This document shows, in pieces, positions 25,671 to 34,348 of a stretch of 64,000 bases of DNA. The notes beneath the pieces were generated by a model that was given only the letters and a program-made list of their open reading frames with translations, was not told where the DNA came from and made no database searches. The stretch comes from Chitinophagaceae bacterium (GTDB lineage Bacteria > Bacteroidota > Bacteroidia > Chitinophagales > Chitinophagaceae). The translations under genes were made by a program, and so were the position numbers. Numbering within the stretch: position 1 is the first letter of the stretch; every line of letters starts with the position of its first letter. The stretch covers positions 806,001 to 870,000 of the forward strand of contig JADKKJ010000011.1 of assembly GCA_016720565.1 (NCBI GenBank), in the 5' to 3' direction.

Positions 25671-27321
25671 TTGGAATTCTGGCGCTATTATGTGTTGGGT
25701 TATAACCCGGCGCTTCTATAGTAAATATCATTTCCAGTTTATCGGCAGGTAAACGGGGGTCCAGCCAAAATTCAAAATCACCTTTTAAAAGATCATGCAG
25801 GTGTAGCGGTAACAGCGGATCATTAATGATCGCTTTTCCTTTCATGATATAAATACGGATGGGGAAATCCAGTTCGGTATGCAACTTTATGAAACGATGA
25901 TATGCTTCAGGCATCCTGATCTTTCCTTTTAGCAGGATGGAATCACCGGTATTCACTTCATAAGAATGATGCTCAGGTATGAACTGAATAGCTGCCATTG
26001 AAAAAGAAGATGGATCGTATCGATAACCGATCGTTCCAAGTGGCGTTTGCAGACTGTCTTTAAACCGATCCATTCCATAGAGGTCCATAAAATAAACAGG
26101 CTGTCCCAAAAGCGCTTCTTCAATGGGCCAGTAGTTATAATTGTTTTTATGTTCGCTACAATGATTCTGTGAATAGGTGGTCTGTCCGCTATAGAACCAG
26201 TATTTAGAAGCCCGCTGATAGGAGTTGCTGAAAATGACTGGTAAGCCTTTGGTCCTTGTCTTCATTTCCTCCGGCCATTTTTTCCATGTATGAAATCGTT
26301 GCTGTATGGCGCGTACAGGAAGCAGGTCTTCGATCATGATAATACGTCCAAACAGTATCAGGAGGATAGATAATGGAACTATTCTCCATAACCATTTCAG
26401 CAGTACCGGTCTTTGTTGCAGGGAGCGGTGAGCCAGTATGATAAGGGGAACCAGGCCTGCGCTGGTCCAGTTAGGTTCTACTTTTCCGCGGAAGGAACTG
26501 CAGAAAAAGAAAATATAAAGCCCGATCAATGTATATTTCATGGCCTTCTCCGTATAGGTGGAAGGATTTAGCAGAAAGGCCGCAGGTATCAGAATAATCC
26601 CGGCAATAGGCCCTGCTAATAATAACTGACCCAGCAGGTAATCGCTGGTAAAAGAAATTTTATACGCATTCACATTGCTTTCAAACAGGTGATAGCGAAT
26701 GCTGACCCAGTCATGGCTGTATTCCCATAAAATATGGGGAGTAAAAAGAATAAAAGCTACCAACACGGCTAACCAGGCTTTTGCGCGGAAGAACAAGCGC
26801 ATATTGGATAAAAGCGTGAATAATACGATCAGCAGCGCATGGTATTTGGTATAAAACAATAAGGCTATGGACAGGCCCAGACAAATTGTGTTCAGGAAAC
26901 TGGCGCTGATCATAAAAGAGCGGTAACGCCAGAAGAAAACAGCGGTAAAAAATATTAGTGCCGTATCGGGTACAGCATAAAATCCTGCCAGGTGTAAAAC
27001 GGCAATGGATAAAACAATTCCATAAAACAGAAATGGATTTTTCTGCTCCGTGAGTTTCTCTGCAATCAGCAGGGTTAGGAGGTTAAGTAAAACAAACAAT
27101 AATCTTACTCCCAGAACGCTTCCGGATAGAAAATAACCAGCCTTGATCAGAATGGCTGTCATGGGCGGATGATCAAAATAACCCCAGTCAGGGAATTTAG
27201 AAAATACCCAGTAATAAGCTTCGTCATCCTGCAATTCCGTCAATCCCGCCTGCATCAGCGTAAGCGTTAACCAGCTTAGCAGGAAAATGGAACGATGGTT
27301 CTTTTGCAGGAAGGTTTTCAT
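25645..27321 (-). CDS. GT39-family membrane glycosyltransferase (ArnT/PMT-like)
   Basis: A 558-residue protein: ten or more hydrophobic segments over residues 1 to about 350, then a soluble C-terminal domain. The early ELQDDEAYYWVFSKFPDWGY carries the acidic pair followed by Glu typical of GT-C enzymes of the PMT/ArnT family, which use polyprenyl-phosphate sugars to modify lipid A or proteins on the periplasmic side. Acceptor and sugar are unknown. The start ATG overlaps the stop of the NadR-like kinase gene by ATGA, and the 3' end overlaps mtgA by 26 bp. A second GT39 gene lies at 29273. Confidence 0.85.
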   Translation of the reverse strand: MKTFLQKNHRSIFLLSWLTLTLMQAGLTELQDDEAYYWVFSKFPDWGYFDHPPMTAILIKAGYFLSGSVLGVRLLFVLLNLLTLLIAEKLTEQKNPFLFYGIVLSIAVLHLAGFYAVPDTALIFFTAVFFWRYRSFMISASFLNTICLGLSIALLFYTKYHALLIVLFTLLSNMRLFFRAKAWLAVLVAFILFTPHILWEYSHDWVSIRYHLFESNVNAYKISFTSDYLLGQLLLAGPIAGIILIPAAFLLNPSTYTEKAMKYTLIGLYIFFFCSSFRGKVEPNWTSAGLVPLIILAHRSLQQRPVLLKWLWRIVPLSILLILFGRIIMIEDLLPVRAIQQRFHTWKKWPEEMKTRTKGLPVIFSNSYQRASKYWFYSGQTTYSQNHCSEHKNNYNYWPIEEALLGQPVYFMDLYGMDRFKDSLQTPLGTIGYRYDPSSFSMAAIQFIPEHHSYEVNTGDSILLKGKIRMPEAYHRFIKLHTELDFPIRIYIMKGKAIINDPLLPLHLHDLLKGDFEFWLDPRLPADKLEMIFTIEAPGYNPTHNSARIPIRVVQRSS

Positions 27322-27863
27322 GATTCGCTGGCCAGTAATTTATCAACGGCTTTTATGGCCATTTCTACTCTTTCCTCATTGTTTCCACCGATCTCCACCC
27401 AGGGAACAGATTGGTTTATCATCAGGTCCTTGTAAATGGAAAATAATTTGTTGCGGGTATCCAGGTCGGGGTACTCGCGCAGTTCATCTTTTACCCAGGG
27501 AAGATCGGTATTGCAGAGAAGGTAGAGATCGTATTTCCTTTCGATGATCTCATCGAGGATGAACTTATGGCATTTGCCAAAAACGAATTCGCACCAGACC
27601 TTCATCACGTACATATCGGTATCGATAAAAAGAACGGGTCTTTGTTTATCCAGGGCAGCAAAGGTGCCGGCATATTCCATGGCCAGCTGGCCTTTGGCAA
27701 TAGTGAGCAGGTCCTCATAAGTATATTCCTTGCCGAATTTCAACAGGTGCTGCCTGGCATATTCCGGTGACCAGGCGGTTTGGTAATACTGGGCCAGTTG
27801 CTGGCAAAGCGTGCTTTTTCCGGTGCTTTCGGGGCCAATGATGACGACTTTTTTGAGGGACAT
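27318..27863 (-). CDS. NadR-like AAA ATPase / nicotinamide riboside kinase
   Basis: A 181-residue P-loop protein. IIGPESTGKSTLCQQLA is the Walker A of the NadR C-terminal kinase family. WSPEYARQHL and FIDTDMYVMKVWCEFVFG (Walker B region), then CNTDLPWVKDELREYPD, match the same family. It lacks the N-terminal HTH and adenylyltransferase domains of enterobacterial NadR. The likely reaction is phosphorylation of nicotinamide riboside to NMN, consistent with the pnuC transporter 3 kb away. It is translationally coupled to the downstream GT39 gene (ATGA overlap), which has no obvious NAD role. Confidence 0.82.
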   Translation of the reverse strand: MSLKKVVIIGPESTGKSTLCQQLAQYYQTAWSPEYARQHLLKFGKEYTYEDLLTIAKGQLAMEYAGTFAALDKQRPVLFIDTDMYVMKVWCEFVFGKCHKFILDEIIERKYDLYLLCNTDLPWVKDELREYPDLDTRNKLFSIYKDLMINQSVPWVEIGGNNEERVEMAIKAVDKLLASES

Positions 27864-27883
27864 GGAGCGAAGGTAGCAAATAC

Positions 27884-27910
27884 AAGCCTTGAGCTATGAG
27901 CTGTGAGCCC
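27884..27910. repeat. Heptamer tandem repeat (GAGCTRT)
   Basis: Consecutive 7-mers AAGCCTT, GAGCTAT, GAGCTGT, GAGCCC. The same unit recurs at 35007-35027. Confidence 0.5.
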
Positions 27911-27923
27911 ACTTTAATAGTTT

Positions 27924-28004
27924 CAACACAGAGGCACAGAGATACAGAGGAACACAGCGTGCAGGTTCTCTGTGAAACTCCGTGCTCTCCGTGTCTCTGT
28001 GTTG
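27924..28004. repeat. CACAGAG-type inverted repeat element
   Basis: The left arm starts CAACACAGAGGCACAGAG (from 27924) and the right arm ends GTGTCTCTGTGTTG (to 28004), so they pair over their outer ends and imperfectly inward, with smaller direct repeats (ACAGAG, CCGTG) inside. It lies in the 208-bp gap between divergent kinase and GT9 genes. The motif resembles interspersed CACAGAG repeats I know from many environmental genomes; its role is unknown. Confidence 0.6.
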
Positions 28005-28043
28005 GATAAGTTGCCCATGATACTAACCTATCCCCCGAAAGAT

Positions 28044-28051
28044 TAACTTTG
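28044..28051 (+). promoter_or_regulatory. Candidate -7 element of the GT9 gene
   Basis: TAACTTTG is a perfect TAnnTTTG match, 20 bp before the ATG at 28072. No convincing -33 TTTG is seen at the right spacing. Confidence 0.35.
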
Positions 28052-28071
28052 CCGCTTTAACAAAAGTAACC

Positions 28072-29289
28072 ATGACAGTAAACACCATGCGAGCAGTTGA
28101 TAAATGGGTGGGGGTTCCCCTCTGTTTTCTGCTGAGCCCGTTTTCATGGTTCTTCGACCTGTTGCGAGGTGCACACACTAACAAGCCTGTATTGAAAAGG
28201 GTATTGTTCCTGGAGCTTTCTGAAATGGGTTCGGCCATTATTGCCGATCCGGCTATGCGAAAATTAAAAGAACAGGGCCCTTCTGAATTATACTTCGCCA
28301 TCTTCAACAAGAACTATAAAAGCCTGGAGATCCTGAACACAGTTCCGGCTGAGAATATATTTAAGATGAACGCCGATAATATTTTCAGCCTGGGGCTGGA
28401 TATTTTCCGCTTCATGACCTGGTGCAGGAAGAAAAAGATCAATACGGTGATCGACCTTGAACTGTTCTCCCGATTTACTGCTATACTTGGTTTATTCAGC
28501 GGGGCCCGTTCCAGGGTGGGGTTTACCAGTTTACATGATGAAGGATTATATCGTGGCAACCTGGTTAATAAAACCGTTCGCTACAATGCCCATGTGCATA
28601 TCGCCGTGAATTTTATTTCACTGGTAAATAAAGCACTTGGACTTTTTGATAATGCCTATTCTACCGTGGCCATTGCAAATAATGAACTGCAGCTGGCTCA
28701 GGCAAATCCTTCCACCGAATCATTAGAGAAGGTAAGAAACAAGATCAGGGAACTTTATCCTTCCTGGAACGGAGAGAGAACTGTATTGTTGAATGTGAAT
28801 GCCTCGGATATGCTTCCGCAGCGAAGATGGCCCCAGGCTAATTTTACAGAAGTTGCCAAAGCGCTTTTACAGAGGTATAAGGATATTGTGATCATTCTTA
28901 CAGGCGCGCCGGCGGAAAAAGAATATGTTGATGTGGTGGCGAAGGAGGTGAATGATGCCCGCTGTATCAATTCATCCGGCTATTTTTCTTTCAGTGAACT
29001 GGTGCCGCTTTATTCCATCAGCCATATGATGCTGACCAATGATTCTGGTCCGGCGCATTTTGCGGCAGTAACCCCTTTAAAAGTATTTGTATTGTTCGGT
29101 CCGGAGACCCCGCATCTCTATCTTCCCCTGGGAAATGCCGAACCATTTTATTTAGGCCTTCCATGTTCTCCCTGTGTAAGTGCTGCTAATCATCGCAAGA
29201 CCAGTTGCGAATCCAGGCCCTGTATCACGGGTATTCCATCTTCAATGGTGATCGCAAGAGTAGATCAATTCCTCAGCGCAAACGTATAA
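28072..29289 (+). CDS. GT9-family (heptosyltransferase-like) glycosyltransferase
   Basis: A 405-residue GT-B enzyme. The N-terminal domain has the LFLELSEMGSAIIADPAMRKL start seen in heptosyltransferases and MNLNASDML-like binding residues (LLNVNASDMLPQRRWPQ). The C-terminal domain has ILTGAPAEKEYVDVV and the nucleotide-sugar site MLTNDSGPAHFAAVTPLKV, then FGPETPHLY. It is peripheral to the inner membrane and probably adds sugars to the LPS core. Which sugar cannot be told. Its 3' end overlaps the convergent GT39 gene by 17 bp. Confidence 0.88.
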   Translation: MTVNTMRAVDKWVGVPLCFLLSPFSWFFDLLRGAHTNKPVLKRVLFLELSEMGSAIIADPAMRKLKEQGPSELYFAIFNKNYKSLEILNTVPAENIFKMNADNIFSLGLDIFRFMTWCRKKKINTVIDLELFSRFTAILGLFSGARSRVGFTSLHDEGLYRGNLVNKTVRYNAHVHIAVNFISLVNKALGLFDNAYSTVAIANNELQLAQANPSTESLEKVRNKIRELYPSWNGERTVLLNVNASDMLPQRRWPQANFTEVAKALLQRYKDIVIILTGAPAEKEYVDVVAKEVNDARCINSSGYFSFSELVPLYSISHMMLTNDSGPAHFAAVTPLKVFVLFGPETPHLYLPLGNAEPFYLGLPCSPCVSAANHRKTSCESRPCITGIPSSMVIARVDQFLSANV

Positions 29290-30904
29290 GATAGTATTTC
29301 TTCAAGGTCCCTTCTCTTTTGGAAGGATCCAGGAATTTCAGCTTCAGCATGGTGATATGATATTCGGGGAACTCTTTGATGGCCTCATAGGCAATACCCT
29401 GCGCATCCAATCTTTGTTTATCTTCTGAAGAAAGAAAGATCAATCCTCCTTTAGAAAAGGTATGGATGGAAGTACTGTCCAGCGGCTGTATATGCTGCTT
29501 TAAATAGAATTCACCGGAGGGCATGTAGAAAGCCATTCTTCCTACCGGAGTACCGGGATAATTCTTATTGATGAAAAAAGCCGCCTGGTTACCCGATTGA
29601 TATTTCAGGAGATCGGGATAAAAAACAAGGTTCATAAAAATAGCCACCAAAAGAACTACCACACCGGAGCGTAAATAAGCCCTTTGGGGAAGAGAAAACT
29701 GTTGAACTTTTAATGGAAGAATACTCCAGAACAGTACAAGAATGATAAGGGCAAAGGTTTGTAACTCGGGCTGATAAAATAAACCAATTGCCAGTACGAG
29801 CAGAATCAGTAAAATGGAAATTATATTCTGAATTAGTGACCAGGTCCGATCATTAGCATTAACTAACTGATCTATCTGTACAGCACTAAGAATGGCAAGA
29901 AATGGAAAAATAATATTCGTATAATACGGAAGCTGGAATTTTGAGAATGAGAAGATGAATAATGTGAACAGGGATGCAAACAGACAATACCATTCCTGAT
30001 CTGCTTGCCGGATATTTCTACAACGTTCATAAATAGCCCTGATCAATAAAATGCACCAGGGAAGAAAGGCCCATAGAAGGGTATGAAGAAAAAAGAATGG
30101 ATCACCTTTTCCTTTGATAGGACCTGTATTCATGAATCTTCCGAACTGGCTATCCCATAAAAAGAATTTTATACCAGAGACATGATCTTTGCCAAAGAAA
30201 ACTTTTTCAGGATGTTGGTCGAATTGAACCCAGAGGCTATAGAGTTCCGGTGAAATAAATAGAACCAGTAATACAGCGGCTATTAGCCATCTCCAATGAA
30301 AGAGCTCTTTCCATTGCCGGGTCATTAATAAATGACCCCCTACTGCAGCCCCAATGGGAGCCAGGGTGAAAAGACCCTTGGTCATCATGGCCATGCCGGC
30401 GAATAAGGCTCCTAAGACCAGGTGCCATGATAATTTCTTTTCAAGGGATAGAGAAAAATGATACACCGACCCAATGATCATTCCGGTGAGATAAGGTTCG
30501 GCCCTGACGTCATTGTTGGAAATTAAAATATGCAGAGAGCTTAGTAAAATGAAAGAAGCCCAGAGCGCAATGTTCTCACTATAATATTTTCTAGCGAAGA
30601 GGTAAGTATAACGCGCGCCTATCATCACGAACAGTATACCCGGTAATTTGTATGACCACTCATGCATACCAAAGATCTTGAAGAAAATAGCCGTGATCCA
30701 GAAAGGGAAATGCGGTTTATCCAACCAATCTTTATCCTGGAAAATAAGATGGATCCAGTCGTTGTTCAGTACCATATTCTTTGAAATGGAAGCATAAACC
30801 CCGGCATCAGGATCCATAAGGTTTACAAACAGACCTGAAAAATTGACCAGTACGGCCAGGAATATAAAGAGGCGAAGATTTGCAGTTGACCGGTCGGTGG
30901 ACAT
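29273..30904 (-). CDS. Second GT39-family membrane glycosyltransferase
   Basis: A 543-residue protein with roughly ten to twelve hydrophobic segments. LMDPDAGVYASISKNMV holds the conserved acidic site of GT39/ArnT-like enzymes, and KDWLDKPHFPFWITAIFFKI is typical of the family (D-K-P-P/H). The soluble C-terminal part is about 120 residues. It presumably transfers a sugar from a polyprenyl carrier to an envelope acceptor. It starts 9 bp after the pnuC stop, so is probably co-transcribed with it. Confidence 0.86.
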   Translation of the reverse strand: MSTDRSTANLRLFIFLAVLVNFSGLFVNLMDPDAGVYASISKNMVLNNDWIHLIFQDKDWLDKPHFPFWITAIFFKIFGMHEWSYKLPGILFVMIGARYTYLFARKYYSENIALWASFILLSSLHILISNNDVRAEPYLTGMIIGSVYHFSLSLEKKLSWHLVLGALFAGMAMMTKGLFTLAPIGAAVGGHLLMTRQWKELFHWRWLIAAVLLVLFISPELYSLWVQFDQHPEKVFFGKDHVSGIKFFLWDSQFGRFMNTGPIKGKGDPFFFLHTLLWAFLPWCILLIRAIYERCRNIRQADQEWYCLFASLFTLFIFSFSKFQLPYYTNIIFPFLAILSAVQIDQLVNANDRTWSLIQNIISILLILLVLAIGLFYQPELQTFALIILVLFWSILPLKVQQFSLPQRAYLRSGVVVLLVAIFMNLVFYPDLLKYQSGNQAAFFINKNYPGTPVGRMAFYMPSGEFYLKQHIQPLDSTSIHTFSKGGLIFLSSEDKQRLDAQGIAYEAIKEFPEYHITMLKLKFLDPSKREGTLKKYYLIRLR

Positions 30905-30913
30905 GCGATAAAA

Positions 30914-31534
30914 TTAACTGTTTTTCATGGCACGTTTTCTCCATTCTATTAATCCGAATACGGCCATTATTAACAGCACTACATAATATACGCTGGTAAA
31001 GGCAAGATGCTTTACAAAATACAGTGGTATGGAAGCTATATTGGTCAGTATCCACCAGTACCAGGACTCCAGTTTTTTCCTGGTCATCAGCCACATGCCT
31101 GTGAATGCGGTGGCGCTGGCAAAAGCATCGGCCCAGGGGATGACCCCCTCAAAAAAATCGGTCTTTAGATAGGTAAGCGAAAAATAGATCACTATATAAA
31201 AGGCCAGGAAAAAGCTTAGCTGGTAGGTCCACCATTTCCTATCACTCTTGGTTACATGTACAATGGGTTGTGATGACATGTCGCGTTTTGCCCAGAGTAT
31301 CCAGCCATAAATACTCATCACTGTATAATAAAAATTAACGGAGGCTTCCCCCAGCAATTGAAATTTAAAACTCAGGTATACATAAATGATCGTGTTAACT
31401 AACCCTACAGGATACACGAGAATATTCTCTATACGGCTGAACCATACGCTGGCAATACCGGCGAACACCGCGATAAATTCTAAGAGAGTGGTTTGTTTGA
31501 GATTCGTGAGGAATTGGTGCCAGATATCTTGCAA
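30914..31534 (-). CDS. pnuC: PnuC-family nicotinamide riboside transporter
   Basis: An inner-membrane carrier of about seven helices. Family signals: LEFIAVFAGIASVWFSRIENILVYP as the first helix with its arginine loop (given here in part), then SVNFYYTVMSIYGWILW and WADAFASATAFTGMWLMTRKK. I place the start at a TTG (31534), giving about 206 residues with N-terminus MQDIWHQFL. An ATG at 31582 would add 16 hydrophobic residues not expected in the family. It should work with the NadR-like kinase at 27318, which traps riboside as NMN. Confidence 0.87.
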   Translation of the reverse strand: MQDIWHQFLTNLKQTTLLEFIAVFAGIASVWFSRIENILVYPVGLVNTIIYVYLSFKFQLLGEASVNFYYTVMSIYGWILWAKRDMSSQPIVHVTKSDRKWWTYQLSFFLAFYIVIYFSLTYLKTDFFEGVIPWADAFASATAFTGMWLMTRKKLESWYWWILTNIASIPLYFVKHLAFTSVYYVVLLIMAVFGLIEWRKRAMKNS

Positions 31535-31639
31535 GTGAAATAATTTAAGCCATGAAGTTAGGAAACCGTAAATACAGTACACGAATTACACAAAGGCGGC
31601 TGTTCTTCGTCGCCTGTATTTTCCGAACTTGCTTCCTTA

Positions 31640-33088
31640 ATGCCGAATTCCTCAACCCATAGCTATTACCGCCTCATCACCCTTTGGGTAGTATGCGAAG
31701 CATTCATCGGCGGCATTATCCATGGATTACATATACCCGTTTCAGGACTTATCGTTGGTAGCGCTGCCGCCACCTGTATTGCCCTGATCGGCTGGTACCA
31801 TCCCTCTGCAGGCTCCATATTAAGAGCCACGCTGGTAGTATTGATCTTTAAAATGATCCTGAGTCCGCAGTCGCCAATAACCGCCTATGTAGCCGTGGTC
31901 TTCCAGGGATTGCTGGGAGAGATCATGTTCCGCAATAAAAAATATTTCAAACCCGCGGCGATCAGCTTTGCTGTGATCACACTTCTCGAATCCGCCTTCC
32001 AGCGTTTCCTGATACTGACCATTGTGTATGGAAGTGATATCTTTTCGGCCATCAATATCATGGTGAATAAATTCACGGGTCAACAGCAATGGACCAATTA
32101 CAGTAACTGGTTTATTGGCATTTATACTGCCCTTCATTTACTGGCTGGACTTCTTGTTGGATATGGAATATCGATTTTACCAGAGAGGATTGAAAAATGG
32201 AGAAAGGATCCGCAGGTAAATCAGCAACTGCCGGAAATAAAACTGGAAACTTCCTATCGCTCGGTAAAAAAATGGGGTATCTGGTTCATCTGGGCAGCGA
32301 TGCTTGTTTTACTGATACAATCCTATTGGGGGCCGGGAGAACCGGTTCTGCCCTCAGATACGCTTATTCATATGATCGCCCGATCGGTGGTGATCGTTGG
32401 CGCCTGGATCATTATAGCCGGTCCGCTGATGAAGAAGATAGTATATCAGTGGTTAAAGAATAAGCAGGGAAAACTAAGGACAGAGACCGAGGCGGTGATG
32501 GGCTTATTACCGGAGATCCATCAATTGGTAAATGCTGGTATTACAGTAGCATCAAAAGGTAAGGGCTGGAAAAAATATGGAATGGGGATCAGGCATATTT
32601 TACTGAATGCCCTATATGAGGAAGCGTGGGGGTCTATCTATATTTTATCTGCCCCAAAAGGCTCCGGTAAAACTTCATCTTTGATGCAATGGTCTTCAGA
32701 AAGAAATGATGTGTATGGTATACTTAGTCCGGTGGTAGAAGGGAAAAGGATGTTCTTAGATATGCAAAGCCGTGAGGCATTTCCCATGGAGGCAGTGGAA
32801 GGAGAAGCGGCCGTTTTCAAAGTGGGCAAGTATATTTTCAGCCGAAATGCCTTTGATCGCGCTATTGATATTTTAGATAGAGCCCGGTTGAAAAAAGGAT
32901 GGCTGGTCATTGATGAGATCGGTCCGCTTGAATTAAGAGGAGAGGGATTGAACGAAGTGGTATTGCGTTGTATCCAACGAAAAGGAAACACCATCATTGT
33001 AACAAGAGAAGGCCTGGAAGAACAGGTAATTACCTTCCTCCAGGCCTTTACGAAAATCATACATTCTATTAATGAACTACCAGCTTAA
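31640..33088 (+). CDS. Polytopic membrane protein fused to a THEP1-like P-loop NTPase
   Basis: A 482-residue protein. Residues 1 to about 190 hold five or six hydrophobic helices (GGIIHGLHIPVSGLIVGSAA); a second membrane region follows at about 215-270. Then comes an amphipathic stretch (KLRTETEAVMGLLPEIHQL). The last 170 residues are an NTPase: Walker A in YILSAPKGSGKTSS, GILSPVVEGKR, and Walker B in KKGWLVIDEIGPLEL, as in the THEP1/NTPase_1 family. Stand-alone THEP1 proteins hydrolyse nucleotides; fusion to a membrane domain suggests a transporter or sensor. The membrane part recalls ECF-type S and T components, but this is inference. It is divergent from pnuC (105 bp from its TTG). Confidence 0.65.
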   Translation: MPNSSTHSYYRLITLWVVCEAFIGGIIHGLHIPVSGLIVGSAAATCIALIGWYHPSAGSILRATLVVLIFKMILSPQSPITAYVAVVFQGLLGEIMFRNKKYFKPAAISFAVITLLESAFQRFLILTIVYGSDIFSAINIMVNKFTGQQQWTNYSNWFIGIYTALHLLAGLLVGYGISILPERIEKWRKDPQVNQQLPEIKLETSYRSVKKWGIWFIWAAMLVLLIQSYWGPGEPVLPSDTLIHMIARSVVIVGAWIIIAGPLMKKIVYQWLKNKQGKLRTETEAVMGLLPEIHQLVNAGITVASKGKGWKKYGMGIRHILLNALYEEAWGSIYILSAPKGSGKTSSLMQWSSERNDVYGILSPVVEGKRMFLDMQSREAFPMEAVEGEAAVFKVGKYIFSRNAFDRAIDILDRARLKKGWLVIDEIGPLELRGEGLNEVVLRCIQRKGNTIIVTREGLEEQVITFLQAFTKIIHSINELPA

Positions 33089-33094
33089 CGCCAG

Positions 33095-33133
33095 CATCTA
33101 GCATCTAGCCGCTAGCTGCTAGCAGCTCCCTAG
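33095..33133. repeat. Heptamer tandem repeat (NNNCTAG)
   Basis: 7-mers CATCTAG, CATCTAG, CCGCTAG, CTGCTAG, CAGCTCC, CTAG. It lies between convergent genes and overlaps the alcohol dehydrogenase stop codon (33130-33132). Confidence 0.6.
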
Positions 33134-34176
33134 AAGGACGCCATATCAATCACAAACCTATACCTCACATCTCCCTTCAGCATTCTCTCATACGCTTCAT
33201 TGATCTGGTCCATACGGATCATCTCTACTTCAGAAACAATATTATGTTCGGCGCAGAAATCAAGCATTTCCTGTGTTTCCGGAATACCCCCGATCAAAGA
33301 ACCCCCCAATGATTTTCTTCCGAAGATCAGGCTGGTAGAGTGAATAGGGGTTGGCATTGGCGGAACTCCTACCAGTACCATTTTACCATTGGTACGAAGC
33401 ATGTTCAGGTAAAAATTATAATCGTGTTCTGCGGAAACAGTATCCAGGATAAAATCAAAATAACCAGTCACTGCTTTTGCCTGCTCCGGATCGGAGGTAA
33501 GTACAAATTTGTGGGCGCCTAATTTCTTGGCGTCTTTTTCTTTGGAAGGGCTATGACTAAGCATGGTGACTTCCGCACCCATGGCCACAGCGAATTTCAC
33601 ACCCATATGGCCGAGGCCACCGAGACCCAGTATACCTACTTTCATTCCCTTGCTCACCTTCCAGTGGCGAAGCGGCGAATAGGTAGTGATACCGGCGCAG
33701 AGAAGCGGAGCCGTAGCGGCCAGGTCCAGTTTCTCAGAGATATGCAGCACGAAATCTTCATGACAAACAATGGATTTGCTATAACCGCCATAAGTAATTC
33801 CGGAGCCATCTCTTTCCTGTCCGTTATAGCTGAATACGGCGCCATTGCTGCAATATTGTTCCAGTCCTTCTTTGCAATTATCGCATTCGCGGCAACTATC
33901 TACCAGGCAACCGATACCAGCCAGGTCGCCTACTTTAAATCCCTTTACATGATCGCCTACAGCGGTCACCTTACCCACGATCTCATGACCTGGAACTACA
34001 GGGAAGATGGTCATGCCCCATTCGTTGCGGGCGAAATGAAGGTCGCTATGGCAAACGCCGCAGTAAAGTATCTCTATCTGAACATCGTGAGGTTTGCAAT
34101 CCCTTCTTTCCAGGTTCCAGGGTTCGAGGGGCGTTGTCGCACTTTGCGCGGCGTATGATTTCGTAGTTGTGGGCAT
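33130..34176 (-). CDS. Zinc-dependent NAD(P) alcohol dehydrogenase (YahK/CAD-like)
   Basis: A 348-residue medium-chain dehydrogenase. Catalytic zinc site: CGVCHSDLHFARNEWG and GHEIVG. Structural zinc lobe: CLVDSCRECDNCKEGLEQYC with four cysteines. Cofactor loop: GILGLGGLGHMGVKFA, followed by HSPSKEKDA, which suggests NADP preference. The pattern matches the broad-range aldehyde reductase / cinnamyl-alcohol-like branch (YahK). Cytosolic and probably a detoxifying aldehyde reductase. Flanked on both sides by heptamer repeats. Confidence 0.93.
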   Translation of the reverse strand: MPTTTKSYAAQSATTPLEPWNLERRDCKPHDVQIEILYCGVCHSDLHFARNEWGMTIFPVVPGHEIVGKVTAVGDHVKGFKVGDLAGIGCLVDSCRECDNCKEGLEQYCSNGAVFSYNGQERDGSGITYGGYSKSIVCHEDFVLHISEKLDLAATAPLLCAGITTYSPLRHWKVSKGMKVGILGLGGLGHMGVKFAVAMGAEVTMLSHSPSKEKDAKKLGAHKFVLTSDPEQAKAVTGYFDFILDTVSAEHDYNFYLNMLRTNGKMVLVGVPPMPTPIHSTSLIFGRKSLGGSLIGGIPETQEMLDFCAEHNIVSEVEMIRMDQINEAYERMLKGDVRYRFVIDMASF

Positions 34177-34232
34177 AATGAGTTGTTTTTTTGAGGCAGT
34201 GAAATTACGGAAGGTTGGTGGTTTTTGGAGAA

Positions 34233-34264
34233 AGCGTTTAGCCTTTAGCTACTAGCAGCTGGCT
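34233..34264. repeat. Heptamer tandem repeat (AGCNNNT)
   Basis: 7-mers AGCGTTT, AGCCTTT, AGCTACT, AGCAGCT, GGCTTAT, in the gap upstream of the alcohol dehydrogenase. Confidence 0.45.
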
Positions 34265-34293
34265 TATTTAATTCTGGCAACCGCATCATGAAG

Positions 34294-34320
34294 GACAAAA
34301 AAAGACCCACCTGGGGTCTT
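34294..34320 (-). terminator. Intrinsic terminator of nfu
   Basis: On the minus strand a hairpin (arms AAGACCC 34302-34308 and GGGTCTT 34314-34320, 5-nt loop) is followed by a run of T (plus-strand A run 34297-34303). It lies 28 bp after the nfu stop. Confidence 0.75.
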
Positions 34321-34348
34321 TATATATAAAATTTAATTCTTTAAAAAC

